Assembly: GCF_021538895.1 (NCBI RefSeq)
Contig: NZ_JADDRL010000089.1
Span: forward strand, 1 to 39,338
Direction: 5' to 3'
DNA length: 39,338 bases
From: Streptomyces olivochromogenes
Lineage (GTDB): Bacteria; Actinomycetota; Actinomycetes; Streptomycetales; Streptomycetaceae
Position 1 is the stretch's first letter. The number at the start of each line of letters is the position of its first letter. Positions 8,216 to 16,928 of this stretch are shown piece after piece. The position numbers were made by a program, and so were the translations under genes. The notes below the pieces were generated by a model. That model searched no databases. It was not told the origin of the DNA and saw only the letters and a list, made by a program, of their open reading frames with translations.

Positions 8216-9742
8216 CTACCGCGCCGGGCCGCCGGGGCGGCCCTTGGTCACCGCGCCGGCCGTGTTCTCCCCCTCCCCCGCGAGGCGGCTGTGCGTGCGC
8301 CCGTAGAGGAAGTAGACGACGAAGCCGATGACCATCCAGATGGCGAACCGGAGCCAGGTCTCGGCGGGCAGGTTCAGCATGAGCCACAGGGTGGCGAGGA
8401 CGGACAGGATCGGGATGAAGGGCACCCACGGGGTGCGGAAGGCGCGGGGCAGGTCCGGGCGGGTGCGGCGGAGGATGACCACGCCGAGCGCCACGACGAC
8501 GAAGGCGAAGAGGGTGCCGATGTTCACCAGTTCGGCGAGTTCACTCAGACTGGTGAAGCCCGCGATGATCGCGATGAGGACGCCGAGCAGGATGGTCGGC
8601 CGGTGCGGGGTCCTGAACCTGGGGTGGACGACGGAGAAGAAGCGGGGCAGCAGTCCGTCACGGCTCATCGCGAAGAACACCCGGGTCTGACCGAGCAGCA
8701 GGATCATGCAGACCGTGGTCAGGCCGACGACGGCGCCGAAGCTGATCGCGCCCGCGAACCAGGGGTGCCCGGTGGTCTTGAAGGCGTCGGCGAGCGGGGC
8801 GTCCACGGAGAGGTCGGTGTAGTGCTGCATGCCGGTGACGACGATGGACACCGCCACGTACAGCGCCGTGCAGATGAACAGGGAGCCGAGGATGCCGCGC
8901 GGCATGTCCCGCTGCGGGTTCTTGGTCTCCTCGGCGGCGGTGGCCACCACGTCGAAGCCGATGAAGGCGAAGAAGACGACGGAGGCGGCGGTGAAGATAC
9001 CCATCACGCCGAAGTTGGACGGGGCCCAGCCGAACATCAGCTGGATGAGCGGGGCCTTGAGGGTGCCCCCGGCCTCCACCGCCTGGGCCTTCGGGATGAA
9101 CGGCCTGTAGTTGCCGCTCTGGATGAAGAACGCCCCGGCGATGATCACGATCAGGACGACCGTCACCTTGATGGCGACGACCACCTCGGTGACCCGCGCG
9201 GACAGCTTCATGCCGATCACCAGGATGGCGGTGAGCGCCAGGACCAGTGCGGCGGCGAGGATGTCGAAGCCGAAGCCGTGGGCCCCGTCCCGGCCGGCGA
9301 GGTAGTCGGGCAGGTGCCAGCCGGCGTTGTCGAGGAGCGAGCGCATGTAGCCGGACCAGCCGACGGCGACCACCGCCGTGCCGAGCGCGAACTCCAGGAC
9401 CAGGTCCCAGCCGATGATCCAGGCGGGCAGTTCGCCCAGGGAGGCGTACGAGAAGGTGTACGCGGACCCGGCCACCGGGACGGTGGAGGCGAACTCCGCG
9501 TAGCAGAGCGCGGCGAGGGCGCAGACCACGCCGGCCGCGACGAAGGCCAGGGAGACGGCGGGTCCTGCGTTCTCCTTGGCGACCTTGCCGGTCAGGACGA
9601 AGATGCCGGTGCCGATGATGACACCGACGCCGAAGACGGTCAGATCCAGCGCGGACAAGGACTTCTTGAGCGCGTGCTCCGGCTCCTCGGTATCGCGGAT
9701 GGACTGCTCGACCTTCTTCGTCCGGAAGAGGGTACTGCTCAC
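8216..9742 (-). CDS. APC-family amino acid permease
   Basis: A 508-aa integral membrane transporter of the APC superfamily, cationic amino acid transporter type (YfnA/CAT-like). It exchanges or imports amino acids across the cytoplasmic membrane. The first helix carries GVGVIIGTGIFVLTG, the glycine-rich substrate-binding unwinding typical of APC proteins. FFAFIGFDVVATAAEETKNP (TM6 region) is the second hallmark. At least twelve hydrophobic segments follow a cytoplasmic N-terminus of about 30 residues. The GTG at 9742 is chosen because GGGAGG precedes it by about 8 nt; the longer reading frame upstream has no ribosome site. The gene stands alone; the substrate cannot be read from sequence. Confidence 0.9.
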   Translation of the reverse strand: MSSTLFRTKKVEQSIRDTEEPEHALKKSLSALDLTVFGVGVIIGTGIFVLTGKVAKENAGPAVSLAFVAAGVVCALAALCYAEFASTVPVAGSAYTFSYASLGELPAWIIGWDLVLEFALGTAVVAVGWSGYMRSLLDNAGWHLPDYLAGRDGAHGFGFDILAAALVLALTAILVIGMKLSARVTEVVVAIKVTVVLIVIIAGAFFIQSGNYRPFIPKAQAVEAGGTLKAPLIQLMFGWAPSNFGVMGIFTAASVVFFAFIGFDVVATAAEETKNPQRDMPRGILGSLFICTALYVAVSIVVTGMQHYTDLSVDAPLADAFKTTGHPWFAGAISFGAVVGLTTVCMILLLGQTRVFFAMSRDGLLPRFFSVVHPRFRTPHRPTILLGVLIAIIAGFTSLSELAELVNIGTLFAFVVVALGVVILRRTRPDLPRAFRTPWVPFIPILSVLATLWLMLNLPAETWLRFAIWMVIGFVVYFLYGRTHSRLAGEGENTAGAVTKGRPGGPAR

Positions 9743-9836
9743 GGGATACCTCCCACGCTTGTCGTCCTCGACATGCCTCGACATGATCGAGAGGGGGCGT
9801 GGTACGTATGCCCCGGCGTGGGCGCATTCACGCAAA

Positions 9837-9877
9837 TGGGCCGGTTTCACCACCTCGACAGCGGTGCAACCGGCCCA
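9837..9877 (-). terminator. Terminator of dxs
   Basis: A 10-bp stem TGGGCCGGTT (9837-9846) pairs with 9868-9877. One mismatch and CACC/GGTG (9848-9851, 9863-9866) continue the stem. It lies 19 nt past the dxs stop on the minus strand. Confidence 0.75.
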
Positions 9878-9895
9878 CGGGGCGCTCGTGGCGTT

Positions 9896-11824
9896 CTAGT
9901 CGCGCGCGGCCTCCACGGAACCGACCTCGGCCTCGGGCCGGTCGAACCGGCCGTCCAGCTTGGCGACCAGGCCGGTGACCTGGCGGGCGATGTCGGGGGC
10001 GGTCAGCCCGATCTCGGCCATGACCTCGGCGCGCGAGGCGTGGTCGAGGAAGCGCGGCGGGATGCCGAAGTCGCGCAGCGGGACGTCGACGCCGGCGTCG
10101 CGCAGGGCCTGGGCGACCGCCGAGCCGACGCCGCCGACCCGGGAGTTGTCCTCGACGGTGACGACCACCCGGTGCCGCTCGGCGAGCGGGGCCATGGCCT
10201 CGTCGACCGGCTTGACCCAGCGCGGGTCGACGACGGTGGTGGAGATGCCCTGCTTGTCGAGCAGGCCCGCGATCTCCAGGCACATCGGCGCGAGGGCGCC
10301 CACGGAGACGAGCAGCACGTCGGGCGTGTCCGTGCCCGGCTCGCGCAGCACGTCCATGCCGCCGATGCGGCCCACGGCCGGTACGGCGGGGCCGACGGCG
10401 CCCTTCGAGAAGCGCACGACGGTCGGCGCGTCCTTGACCTCGACGGCCTCGCGCAGCTGGGCGCGCACCTGCTCGGCGTCGCGCGGCGCGGCCAGCCGGA
10501 GCCCCGGCACGACCTGGAGGATCGACATGTCCCACATGCCGTTGTGGGAGGCGCCGTCGGTGCCGGTGATGCCGGCCCGGTCCAGCACGAAGGTCACCCC
10601 GCACTTGTGCAGGGCCACGTCCATCAGCACCTGGTCGAAGGCGCGGTTGAGGAAGGTGGCGTACACGGCGAAGACGGGGTGCACCCCGCCCGTCGCGAGG
10701 CCGGCCGCCGACACGGCGGCGTGCTGCTCCGCGATGCCGACGTCGTAGACCCGGTCCGGGAAGGTCTTGGCGAACCGGTCGAGCCCGACCGGCTGGAGCA
10801 TCGCGGCGGTGATGGCGACGACGTCCTCGCGCTCGTGACCCAGCTTGACCATCTCGTCGCCGAAGACGGAGGTCCAGTCGGCGCCGGAGGAGGCGATGGG
10901 CAGGCCCGTGTCGGGGTGGATCTTGCCGACGGCGTGGAAGCGGTCGGCCTCGTCCTGGAGGGCGGGCTGGTAGCCGCGGCCCTTCTCGGTGAGGCAGTGC
11001 ACGATCACCGGGCCGCCGAACCGCTTGGCGCGGGCCAGCGCCGACTCCAGGGCCTCGATGTCGTGGCCGTCGATCGGGCCGACGTACTTCAGACCGAGGT
11101 CCTCGAACATGCCCTGCGGGGCGATGAAGTCCTTCAGGCCCTTCTTCGCGCCGTGCAGGGTCTCGTACAGCGGCCGACCGACGACCGGGGTCCGCTCCAG
11201 GACCTCCTTGGTGCGGGCCAGGAAGCGCTCGTAGCCGTCGGTGGTGCGCAGGGTCGCCAGGTGGTTGGCGAGGCCGCCGATGGTCGGCGCGTACGACCGC
11301 TCGTTGTCGTTGACGACGATGACCAGCGGGCGGTCCTTGGCGTCGGCGATGTTGTTCAGCGCCTCCCAGGCCATGCCGCCGGTGAGAGCACCGTCACCGA
11401 TGACGGCGACCACATGGCTGTCCGTTTTGCGAATCTGGTTGGCTTTTGCCAGACCGTCAGCCCAGCCGAGGACCGTCGAGGCGTGCGAGTTCTCGATGAT
11501 GTCGTGCTCGGACTCGGCCTGCGAGGGGTAGCCGGACAGGCCGCCCTTCATCTTCAGCCGGGAGAAGTCCTGCCGGCCGGTCAGCAGCTTGTGCACGTAG
11601 GACTGGTGGCCCGTGTCCCACAGCACCTTGTCCTTCGGGGACTCGAAGACGCGGTGCAGGGCGATGGTGAGCTCGACCACGCCCAGGTTGGGGCCGAGGT
11701 GGCCGCCTGTCTTGGAGACGGCGTCGACGAGGAAGGTCCGGATCTCCTCTGCCAGCTGGTCCAGCTCCTCCAGGCTGAGCCGGTCCAGATCGCGCGGTCC
11801 CGAGATGCGGGTCAGCAGCGGCAC
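9896..11824 (-). CDS. dxs: 1-deoxy-D-xylulose-5-phosphate synthase
   Basis: A 642-aa thiamine-diphosphate enzyme that condenses pyruvate and glyceraldehyde 3-phosphate, the first committed step of the MEP isoprenoid pathway. LWDTGHQSYVHKLLTGR (substrate and cofactor His) lies near residue 65-80. The ThDP motif runs from GDGALTGG to LNNI at about 141-160. The central transketolase domain starts near 315 (SVFGDEMVKLG), with the catalytic Glu in DVGIAEQHAAVSAAG. The C-terminal transketolase domain ends the protein. The length is normal. The GTG start follows AAGGAGG at a good distance. The gene is monocistronic here. S. coelicolor keeps a dxs at this locus (SCO6013, from memory) and a second copy elsewhere. 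Confidence 0.97.
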   Translation of the reverse strand: MPLLTRISGPRDLDRLSLEELDQLAEEIRTFLVDAVSKTGGHLGPNLGVVELTIALHRVFESPKDKVLWDTGHQSYVHKLLTGRQDFSRLKMKGGLSGYPSQAESEHDIIENSHASTVLGWADGLAKANQIRKTDSHVVAVIGDGALTGGMAWEALNNIADAKDRPLVIVVNDNERSYAPTIGGLANHLATLRTTDGYERFLARTKEVLERTPVVGRPLYETLHGAKKGLKDFIAPQGMFEDLGLKYVGPIDGHDIEALESALARAKRFGGPVIVHCLTEKGRGYQPALQDEADRFHAVGKIHPDTGLPIASSGADWTSVFGDEMVKLGHEREDVVAITAAMLQPVGLDRFAKTFPDRVYDVGIAEQHAAVSAAGLATGGVHPVFAVYATFLNRAFDQVLMDVALHKCGVTFVLDRAGITGTDGASHNGMWDMSILQVVPGLRLAAPRDAEQVRAQLREAVEVKDAPTVVRFSKGAVGPAVPAVGRIGGMDVLREPGTDTPDVLLVSVGALAPMCLEIAGLLDKQGISTTVVDPRWVKPVDEAMAPLAERHRVVVTVEDNSRVGGVGSAVAQALRDAGVDVPLRDFGIPPRFLDHASRAEVMAEIGLTAPDIARQVTGLVAKLDGRFDRPEAEVGSVEAARD

Positions 11825-11965
11825 CCGTGCCTCCTTGCAGTAGAGCTGATCGAGCTGTTGCCGGGCTTGTCGAGTCTAATGTTCCGCCTGAGCGGCCCGT
11901 GTCCGGGCTGTACGTGATACGTCACGCCAACGGCGGTACCCAACAGAAGGTTCCTCAAGACACGC

Positions 11966-11998
11966 CTGTGCCCGGCACCTTGACGGCACCGGGCACAG
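11966..11998 (-). terminator. Terminator of the xylFGH-type operon
   Basis: CTGTGCCCGG (11966-11975) pairs perfectly with 11989-11998 across a 13-nt loop, 16 nt after the permease stop on the minus strand. Confidence 0.75.
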
Positions 11999-12013
11999 TC
12001 GGACAGCGGGCTG

Positions 12014-13309
12014 CTACGCGCGACCAGCGGTCTTCTGCGTCTTGCGGGTGATGGAGTCGATCACCACGGTGGTCAGCAGGACCGCCGCCGTGATCATGTA
12101 CTTCACCGGCTCCGCGATGGACTCCAGCTGGAGACCGTACTGGATGGAGACGATGACCAGGACACCGAGCAGCGCGTTCCAGGTGCGGCCACGGCCACCG
12201 AAGAGCGACGTACCACCGATGACGGCGGCGGCGATCGCGTTCATCAGCAGGTCACCGGTACCGGCGCTTTGGTTGGCCGAGGCGATCTTGGAGGCCAGGA
12301 AGAGACCGCCGATCGCCGCGAAGCCGCCCGAGATGGCGAACACGGAGATCCGCACCGCCGTGACGTTGATACCCGCACGCCGGGAGGCCTCGACGCTGCC
12401 GCCGAGCGCGAAGATCTTGCGACCGTAGGCGGTGCGGCGCAGCACGAAGTCGGTGGCGATGAGGAAGGCCAGGAAGACCACGGTGGCCAGCGGCAGGCCC
12501 TTGTACTGGTTGTACATGAAGGCGGCCGCGAAGGAGACGACGGCGAGCAGGCCCGTGCGCAGCAGCGTGTCGCTGAGCGGACGGGACGGGACGCCCACGG
12601 CCTCACGGCGGCGGTTGCCCAGGAAGGACGAGACGAAGAACACTCCGACCACGACGGCGGCCAGTCCGTAGGCGGCGGCCACGTCCGCGAAGAAGTACGT
12701 GGTCAGCTTGCCGATCAGGCCGTCGCTGTCGAGGTTGATGGTGCCGTTCTCGCCCAGGACCTTGAGCATGAAGCCGAGCCAGAACAGCAGACCGGCCAGC
12801 GTGACGGCGAAGGCGGGGGCGCCCAGCACCGCGAAGAAGAAGCCGTGCAGGGCGCCGATGGCGACGCCCGCGCCGACGGCGACGAGGATCGCGGCCCACT
12901 CGGGCCAGCCCTGGTTGACCGCCAGGACGGCGGCGAGGGCGCTGGCCGCGCCGCTGATCGAGCCGACCGACAGGTCGATCTCGCCGAGCAGCAGCACGAA
13001 GACGATTCCGACCGAGATCATGCCCGTGCCGACCATCGTGACGGTGATGTCACTGATGTTCTGCGCGGACAGGAAGTTGGAGTTCAGGCTCTGGAAGACG
13101 ACGCAGATGATCAGCAGACCGAGGACGACCGGGAGGGAGCCCAGTTCACCGGCCTTCATCTTGCGCTTGAACTCGCCGAGGTAGCCCGCCAGGCCCTGCT
13201 CGCGCACGAGCAGGCGGGGGTCGACCGCGGTCACCGCGGCGGCCGCGGCCTCGGGGTTCTCCACGGCGTGCTCGTCCTGCGCAGCCGCGGAGGTCTTGTC
13301 GATGCTCAC
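12014..13309 (-). CDS. xylH: Xylose-type sugar ABC transporter permease
   Basis: A 431-aa permease of the BPD_transp_2 (RbsC/XylH) family with about ten membrane helices. A cytoplasmic N-terminus of about 55 residues precedes the first helix (PVVLGLLIICVVFQSL). Family hallmarks are GEIDLSVGSISG and GRKIFALGGSVEASRRAGI, the latter holding the cytoplasmic loop that contacts the ATPase. AIAAAVIGGTSLFGGRG is the third conserved block. The GTG start overlaps the stop of the ATPase gene by four bases (GTGA), so translation is coupled. It would form the membrane channel for the sugar delivered by the lipoprotein encoded upstream. Xylose is inferred from the binding protein; ribose or another pentose cannot be excluded. 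Confidence 0.92.
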   Translation of the reverse strand: MSIDKTSAAAQDEHAVENPEAAAAAVTAVDPRLLVREQGLAGYLGEFKRKMKAGELGSLPVVLGLLIICVVFQSLNSNFLSAQNISDITVTMVGTGMISVGIVFVLLLGEIDLSVGSISGAASALAAVLAVNQGWPEWAAILVAVGAGVAIGALHGFFFAVLGAPAFAVTLAGLLFWLGFMLKVLGENGTINLDSDGLIGKLTTYFFADVAAAYGLAAVVVGVFFVSSFLGNRRREAVGVPSRPLSDTLLRTGLLAVVSFAAAFMYNQYKGLPLATVVFLAFLIATDFVLRRTAYGRKIFALGGSVEASRRAGINVTAVRISVFAISGGFAAIGGLFLASKIASANQSAGTGDLLMNAIAAAVIGGTSLFGGRGRTWNALLGVLVIVSIQYGLQLESIAEPVKYMITAAVLLTTVVIDSITRKTQKTAGRA

Positions 13310-14088
13310 TTGGAAACCTCCCCGGTGGAGCGCGCCGCACGGCGGGTCACGGCGTTGTCGGTGGCGCCGGTGATGGCGGAGATGATCTCCTCCTGCGACG
13401 TCGTCCTGACGTCGAAGACGCCGTTGTTGCGCCCCAGGCGCAGGACGGCGACCTTGTCCGCCACGGCCTTGACGTCAGCCATGTTGTGGCTGATGAGGAT
13501 GACGGCGTGACCGCGCTCGCGCAGTCGCTCGACGAGGTCGAGGACCTGGGCGGTCTGCTCGACACCGAGGGCGGCGGTGGGCTCGTCGAGGATCACCAGC
13601 TTGGGGGCACCGAGCATGGAGCGGGCGATCGCCACGGTCTGGCGCTGACCGCCCGAGAGCGAGGCGATCGGGATGCGGACGCTCGGGATGCGGATCGACA
13701 GCGTCGTCAGCAGCTCGCGGGAGCGGCGCTCCATCTCGACCTCGTCGAGAACACCGCGCCGCGTCAGCTCGCGGCCCAGGAACAGGTTGCCGACAACGTC
13801 GATGTTGTCGCACAGCGCGAGGTCCTGGTACACCGTCGCGATGCCCAGGTTCTGGGCGTCGTGCGGCCTGCTGATCGAGACGGACTTGCCGTCCCATTCG
13901 ATGACGCCCTCATCGATGGGGTGCACGCCGGCGATCGTCTTGACCAGCGTGGACTTTCCGGCGCCGTTGTCGCCCACCAGGGCGACGACCTCACCGGCGT
14001 GGACCTCAAGCTCTACGTCGGTGAGCGCCTGAACGGCACCGAAACGCTTGGAGACCCCGCGCAACGCCAGCACGGGCGTAGCGGACAC
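13306..14088 (-). CDS. xylG: Single-domain sugar ABC transporter ATPase
   Basis: A 260-aa ABC ATPase. Walker A is GDNGAGKST (residues 39-47), the signature LSGGQRQ lies near 144, Walker B with DEPTAALG near 165 and the H-loop LISHNMAD near 198. E. coli XylG and RbsA carry two ABC domains in about 500 residues, whereas this protein has one and would work as a homodimer. The GTG at 14088 is chosen because AAGGAG lies 9 nt upstream. The frame stays open to an ATG at 14221-14223, but that start has no ribosome site and sits directly after a strong hairpin. The stop overlaps the permease start. Confidence 0.9.
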   Translation of the reverse strand: MSATPVLALRGVSKRFGAVQALTDVELEVHAGEVVALVGDNGAGKSTLVKTIAGVHPIDEGVIEWDGKSVSISRPHDAQNLGIATVYQDLALCDNIDVVGNLFLGRELTRRGVLDEVEMERRSRELLTTLSIRIPSVRIPIASLSGGQRQTVAIARSMLGAPKLVILDEPTAALGVEQTAQVLDLVERLRERGHAVILISHNMADVKAVADKVAVLRLGRNNGVFDVRTTSQEEIISAITGATDNAVTRRAARSTGEVSK

Positions 14089-14228
14089 GTGAACCATCTC
14101 CTTCGCCGCCTGACCCGGCGGGAGGTTGTGCAGAGACTTTGGGGGGATTTCCGTCCGGCGCCCCGCACCGAGCTTGCGGGGCTGTCTGATGCGCGGGGCG
14201 CCGGAGGAGCCTGGAGCAGTCATGTCCC

Positions 14229-14258
14229 GTACGGGGATTCAAGAACGAATCCCCGTAC
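14229..14258 (-). terminator. Perfect intercistronic hairpin between xylF and xylG
   Basis: A perfect 12-bp stem (GTACGGGGATTC, loop AAGAAC) lies 21 nt after the binding-protein stop and about 140 nt before the ATPase start. There is no long T-tract. It probably acts as a partial terminator or an RNA 3'-end stabiliser that keeps binding-protein mRNA in excess. Confidence 0.75.
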
Positions 14259-14279
14259 CTGTGAAGGGACCTGGACCGC

Positions 14280-15395
14280 TTACTTGATGCCGAGCTTGTC
14301 GCAGGCGGACTTGTACTTGCCGGCGCAGATGTCGGCGGCGGTGTAGACGCCGTCCTTGATGACCGTGTCGTTGATGTTGTCCTTGGTCAGCGCGGTGACC
14401 GGGACGAGCACGGACGGGACGTCGGTGGCGGAGCCGCTGGAGACCTTGTCCTTGGCGACCGAGTCCAGGCTCTCGCCCTTGGCGAGCGCGACGGCCATCG
14501 CGGCGGCGGCCTCGGCCTCCGGGGCGTACGGCTTGTAGACGCTCATGTTCTGCTCACCGGTGACGATGCGCTGCACGGCCGCGAGCTCGGCGTCCTGGCC
14601 GGTGACCGGCACGGTGAGGCCGGCCGCCTTGAGGGCGGTGATGATACCGCCGGCCATGCCGTCGTTGGCGGAGTAGACACCCGCGATGTTCTTCTTGCCG
14701 ACCGCGGAGATCGCCGTCTCCATCTCGGAGTTGGCGTTGTCCGGCGACCACTCCTTGGTGTCGTACTCCTTGGCGATCGTGACCTTGCCGTCGAGGGCCG
14801 AGTGGGCGCCCTTCTTGAACTGGGCGGCGTTCGGGTCCGTGACGGAGCCGTTGATCATGACGATCTTGGAGGACTTGGTGGCCTTGCTGCCCAGCGCCTT
14901 CAGCAGGGCCTCGCCCTGGGTCTTGCCGACCGCCTCGTTGTCGAACGAGGTGTAGGCGCTGATCGGGCCCTCGGCGAGGCGGTCGTAGGCGACGACCTTG
15001 ATGCCGGCGTCCTTGGCCTTCTGGACCGAGTTCTGGATGGCCTTGGCGTCGACCGCGTCCAGGATCAGCACGTCCACCTTGTTGGTGATCATCGTGTCGA
15101 CCTGCTGCGCCTGGAGGTTGGCGTCCTGGCGGGCGTTGTTGTACTGGATCTCGGCCTTGTTGTTCGTCAGCTCCTTGATCTTCTTCTCGATCAGCGGGCG
15201 GTCGAACTTCTCGTACCGGGCGGTCTTGTTCTCCGGGAGAAGCAGACCGACCTTGATGTTGTCGCCCTTCTTGGCGGACGACGAGGAGGAGCTGTCGCTG
15301 CCCTTGGACTCCTTGGCACTGCCACAGGCGGCCAGCGAGACAGCCATCGCACCAGCGGCAACGGCAACGGCGGCACGACGCATACGCGTGTTCAC
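14280..15395 (-). CDS. xylF: Xylose-binding lipoprotein of the ABC transporter
   Basis: A 371-aa periplasmic-binding-protein-type-I lipoprotein anchored outside the membrane. MRRAAVAVAAGAMAVSLAAC is the signal peptide with lipobox LAAC, followed by a Ser-rich linker (SDSSSSSSAKKG). Segments typical of XylF are AYDRLAEGPISAYTSFDN, which forms the sugar pocket, GVYSANDGMAGGIITAL and EQNMSVYKPYAPEA. The GTG at 15395 is chosen because GGGAGG lies 9 nt upstream; the longer open frame to 15461 lacks a ribosome site. The regulator gene lies 123 nt upstream on the same strand, with an operator-like sequence between them. Xylose is the best guess from family resemblance. Confidence 0.92.
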   Translation of the reverse strand: MNTRMRRAAVAVAAGAMAVSLAACGSAKESKGSDSSSSSSAKKGDNIKVGLLLPENKTARYEKFDRPLIEKKIKELTNNKAEIQYNNARQDANLQAQQVDTMITNKVDVLILDAVDAKAIQNSVQKAKDAGIKVVAYDRLAEGPISAYTSFDNEAVGKTQGEALLKALGSKATKSSKIVMINGSVTDPNAAQFKKGAHSALDGKVTIAKEYDTKEWSPDNANSEMETAISAVGKKNIAGVYSANDGMAGGIITALKAAGLTVPVTGQDAELAAVQRIVTGEQNMSVYKPYAPEAEAAAAMAVALAKGESLDSVAKDKVSSGSATDVPSVLVPVTALTKDNINDTVIKDGVYTAADICAGKYKSACDKLGIK

Positions 15396-15446
15396 TCTTT
15401 GAAACCTCCCTGACGAGGCCGCGTCGCTGCGGCCGAGGTGGCTGGA

Positions 15447-15511
15447 AGTCAACTCGGCCACACGTGCGACGTCAAGAAGTAAATCCTTAACGAGATGGCA
15501 ACGGTGCCATC
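15447..15511 (-). promoter_or_regulatory. xylF promoter with probable ROK operator
   Basis: On the minus strand, TTGACG (15470-15475), 17 nt, TTGACT (15447-15452) is a possible promoter. A 23-nt A+T-rich imperfect dyad (15470-15492, outer arms CGTCAAG and CTTAACG) covers its -35. A second dyad, GATGGC-N6-GCCATC, lies at 15494-15511. ROK repressors bind A+T-rich dyads, and the regulator gene ends 7 nt away. Operator function is inferred. Confidence 0.5.
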
Positions 15512-15517
15512 CGTTCT

Positions 15518-16717
15518 CTAAGTGAAGGCAGGTGCCGCTGCGGACAGCGACCCGTCCAAAAGGGTCGAATCACCCATCTCGCTGAGGGCGAGAGCGAGCG
15601 CTCCGAGCACCTCCGCGCGGCCTCCGAGGGCCCCTGGAAGGACCGAAAGCTGGCGCGCGGCACTGGGGATGGCATAGCGGCCGACGGACTCCCTGATCGG
15701 CCCCAGAACCAGCTCTCCGGCCTCGGCGAGATCACCGCCCAGGACCACCCGGCTCGGGTTCAGCAGATTGCAGAGATTGGCCACTCCACTGCCGATGTGT
15801 CGGCCGACGTCGGCGATCACCCGACGGCAGCCCGGATCCCCGTCCCGCGCGAGCCGCACGACGCCCTCCATGGTGAGGTCGGCGCCGTGGCTGGGCTGGA
15901 GCAGCGGCAGCACGTAGCGTGCGGCCGTGAAGGTCTCCAGGCAGCCGCGGTTCCCGCAGCGGCAGACCGGGCCGGATTCATCGAGTGTAATATGTCCGAT
16001 TTCCCCAGCGGTGCCGCCCGGGCCGCGATAGATCTTCCCGTCGATCACGAGGCCGGCGCCGACACCGCTCGCGACCTTGATGTAGGCAAGATCACGTACG
16101 CCCCGGCCGCTGCCCCAGACCAGCTCGCCCAGGGCGCCGAGGTTGGCGTCGTTGTCCACGTACACCGGCACGCCGAGCCGCCCCCGCAGCTCCTCGGCGG
16201 GCTTGGTACCGCTCCAGCCCGGCAGGATCGCGGTGGAGCCCAGGGTGCCGGACTCCACGTCGATGGGGCCGGGCACGCCGAGCCCCACTCCCGCGATCTT
16301 CGTACGGTCCACCTCGGTGGCCGCGATCAGCCGGTTGACCAGCTCTTCGGCCCGGTCGAAGCCCTGGGCGGAGGAGGCGTCGACGTCCAGTGGCTCGGAC
16401 TCCTCGGCGAGGACCTGGTGGGCCAGGTTCCCGATCGCCACGCGTAGGTGGGCGTGCCCGAAGTCGACGCCGATGACGATGCCGGCGTCCCCGCTCAGGG
16501 AGACGCTGCGGGCCCGTCGGCCACCCGCCGAGGTGGGCGTGACCTCGACGGTTCCGCCGTCCTTCAGCTCCCGCACGATGTTGGAGACCGTGGCCGCCGA
16601 CAAGCCGGTCGTCCGCGCGATCTCCGCCTGCGTGAGCGACCCGGCAAGTCGCACGGCTCGTACGACCCGTTCCAGGTTGGCTCGGTGCAGCGACGACTGC
16701 GACCCCGGAGTCTCCAC
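15518..16717 (-). CDS. rok7B7: ROK-family transcriptional regulator (Rok7B7-like)
   Basis: A 399-aa repressor/activator with an N-terminal winged HTH (about residues 10-70, including GSLTQAEIARTTGLSAATVSNIV) and a ROK sugar-kinase-like domain. The zinc site is CRCGNRGCLE. VYVDNDANLGALGE keeps the Asn-Asp of sugar kinases, and GVGAGLVIDGKIYRGPGGTAGEIGH forms the phosphate/sugar region, so sugar binding is likely. The GTG start follows GGAGG. In S. coelicolor the ROK gene next to xylFGH is SCO6008/Rok7B7, reported to affect xylose use, carbon catabolite repression and antibiotic production (from memory). Position and similarity suggest the same role here, acting on the adjacent transporter. Confidence 0.9.
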   Translation of the reverse strand: METPGSQSSLHRANLERVVRAVRLAGSLTQAEIARTTGLSAATVSNIVRELKDGGTVEVTPTSAGGRRARSVSLSGDAGIVIGVDFGHAHLRVAIGNLAHQVLAEESEPLDVDASSAQGFDRAEELVNRLIAATEVDRTKIAGVGLGVPGPIDVESGTLGSTAILPGWSGTKPAEELRGRLGVPVYVDNDANLGALGELVWGSGRGVRDLAYIKVASGVGAGLVIDGKIYRGPGGTAGEIGHITLDESGPVCRCGNRGCLETFTAARYVLPLLQPSHGADLTMEGVVRLARDGDPGCRRVIADVGRHIGSGVANLCNLLNPSRVVLGGDLAEAGELVLGPIRESVGRYAIPSAARQLSVLPGALGGRAEVLGALALALSEMGDSTLLDGSLSAAAPAFT

Positions 16718-16807
16718 GACTGACCTCCTGCGCGCGGGACCGCTTCAGCGAGGCCCCGTCTATGTCTAACTAGTGAACTCTAAGCTGAGCTGTTTGGGTC
16801 GCCTCCC

Positions 16808-16824
16808 GTCAAGAGCTTGAACGG
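16808..16824. promoter_or_regulatory. Imperfect dyad in the rok promoter region
   Basis: CGTCAAGAGCTTGAACG contains TCAAG-AG-CTTGA. Its half CGTCAAGA also occurs in the xylF operator dyad at 15470. It lies about 90 nt upstream of the regulator start and may be an autoregulatory site; the half-site may instead only be a TTGACG -35 box. Confidence 0.3.
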
Positions 16825-16850
16825 TTTCCGGGGTCTTGCACACACGAGTG

Positions 16851-16882
16851 CGCGCCGTCCCCGGAGCCGGGAACGGCGCGCG
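16851..16882 (-). terminator. Terminator of the ngcEFG operon
   Basis: The stem GCGCGCCGT (16851-16859) pairs with ACGGCGCGC (16874-16882); CCCGG/CCGGG continue inside after one mismatch. It lies 46 nt past the ngcG stop. Confidence 0.8.
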
Positions 16883-16928
16883 CACGGGCCGTTGCGAAGC
16901 GCTGCACCGAGCGCTGCCGCACGGGCAC

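Noticed and set aside
8030..11917. 1295-codon plus-strand frame across the permease and dxs
   Set aside because: It spans two well-supported minus-strand genes and has an acidic/His-rich shadow composition.
14089..14223. N-terminal extension of the xylG-type ATPase from an ATG at 14223
   Set aside because: There is no ribosome site, and it starts next to a perfect hairpin; the GTG at 14088 has AAGGAG and begins at the ABC fold.
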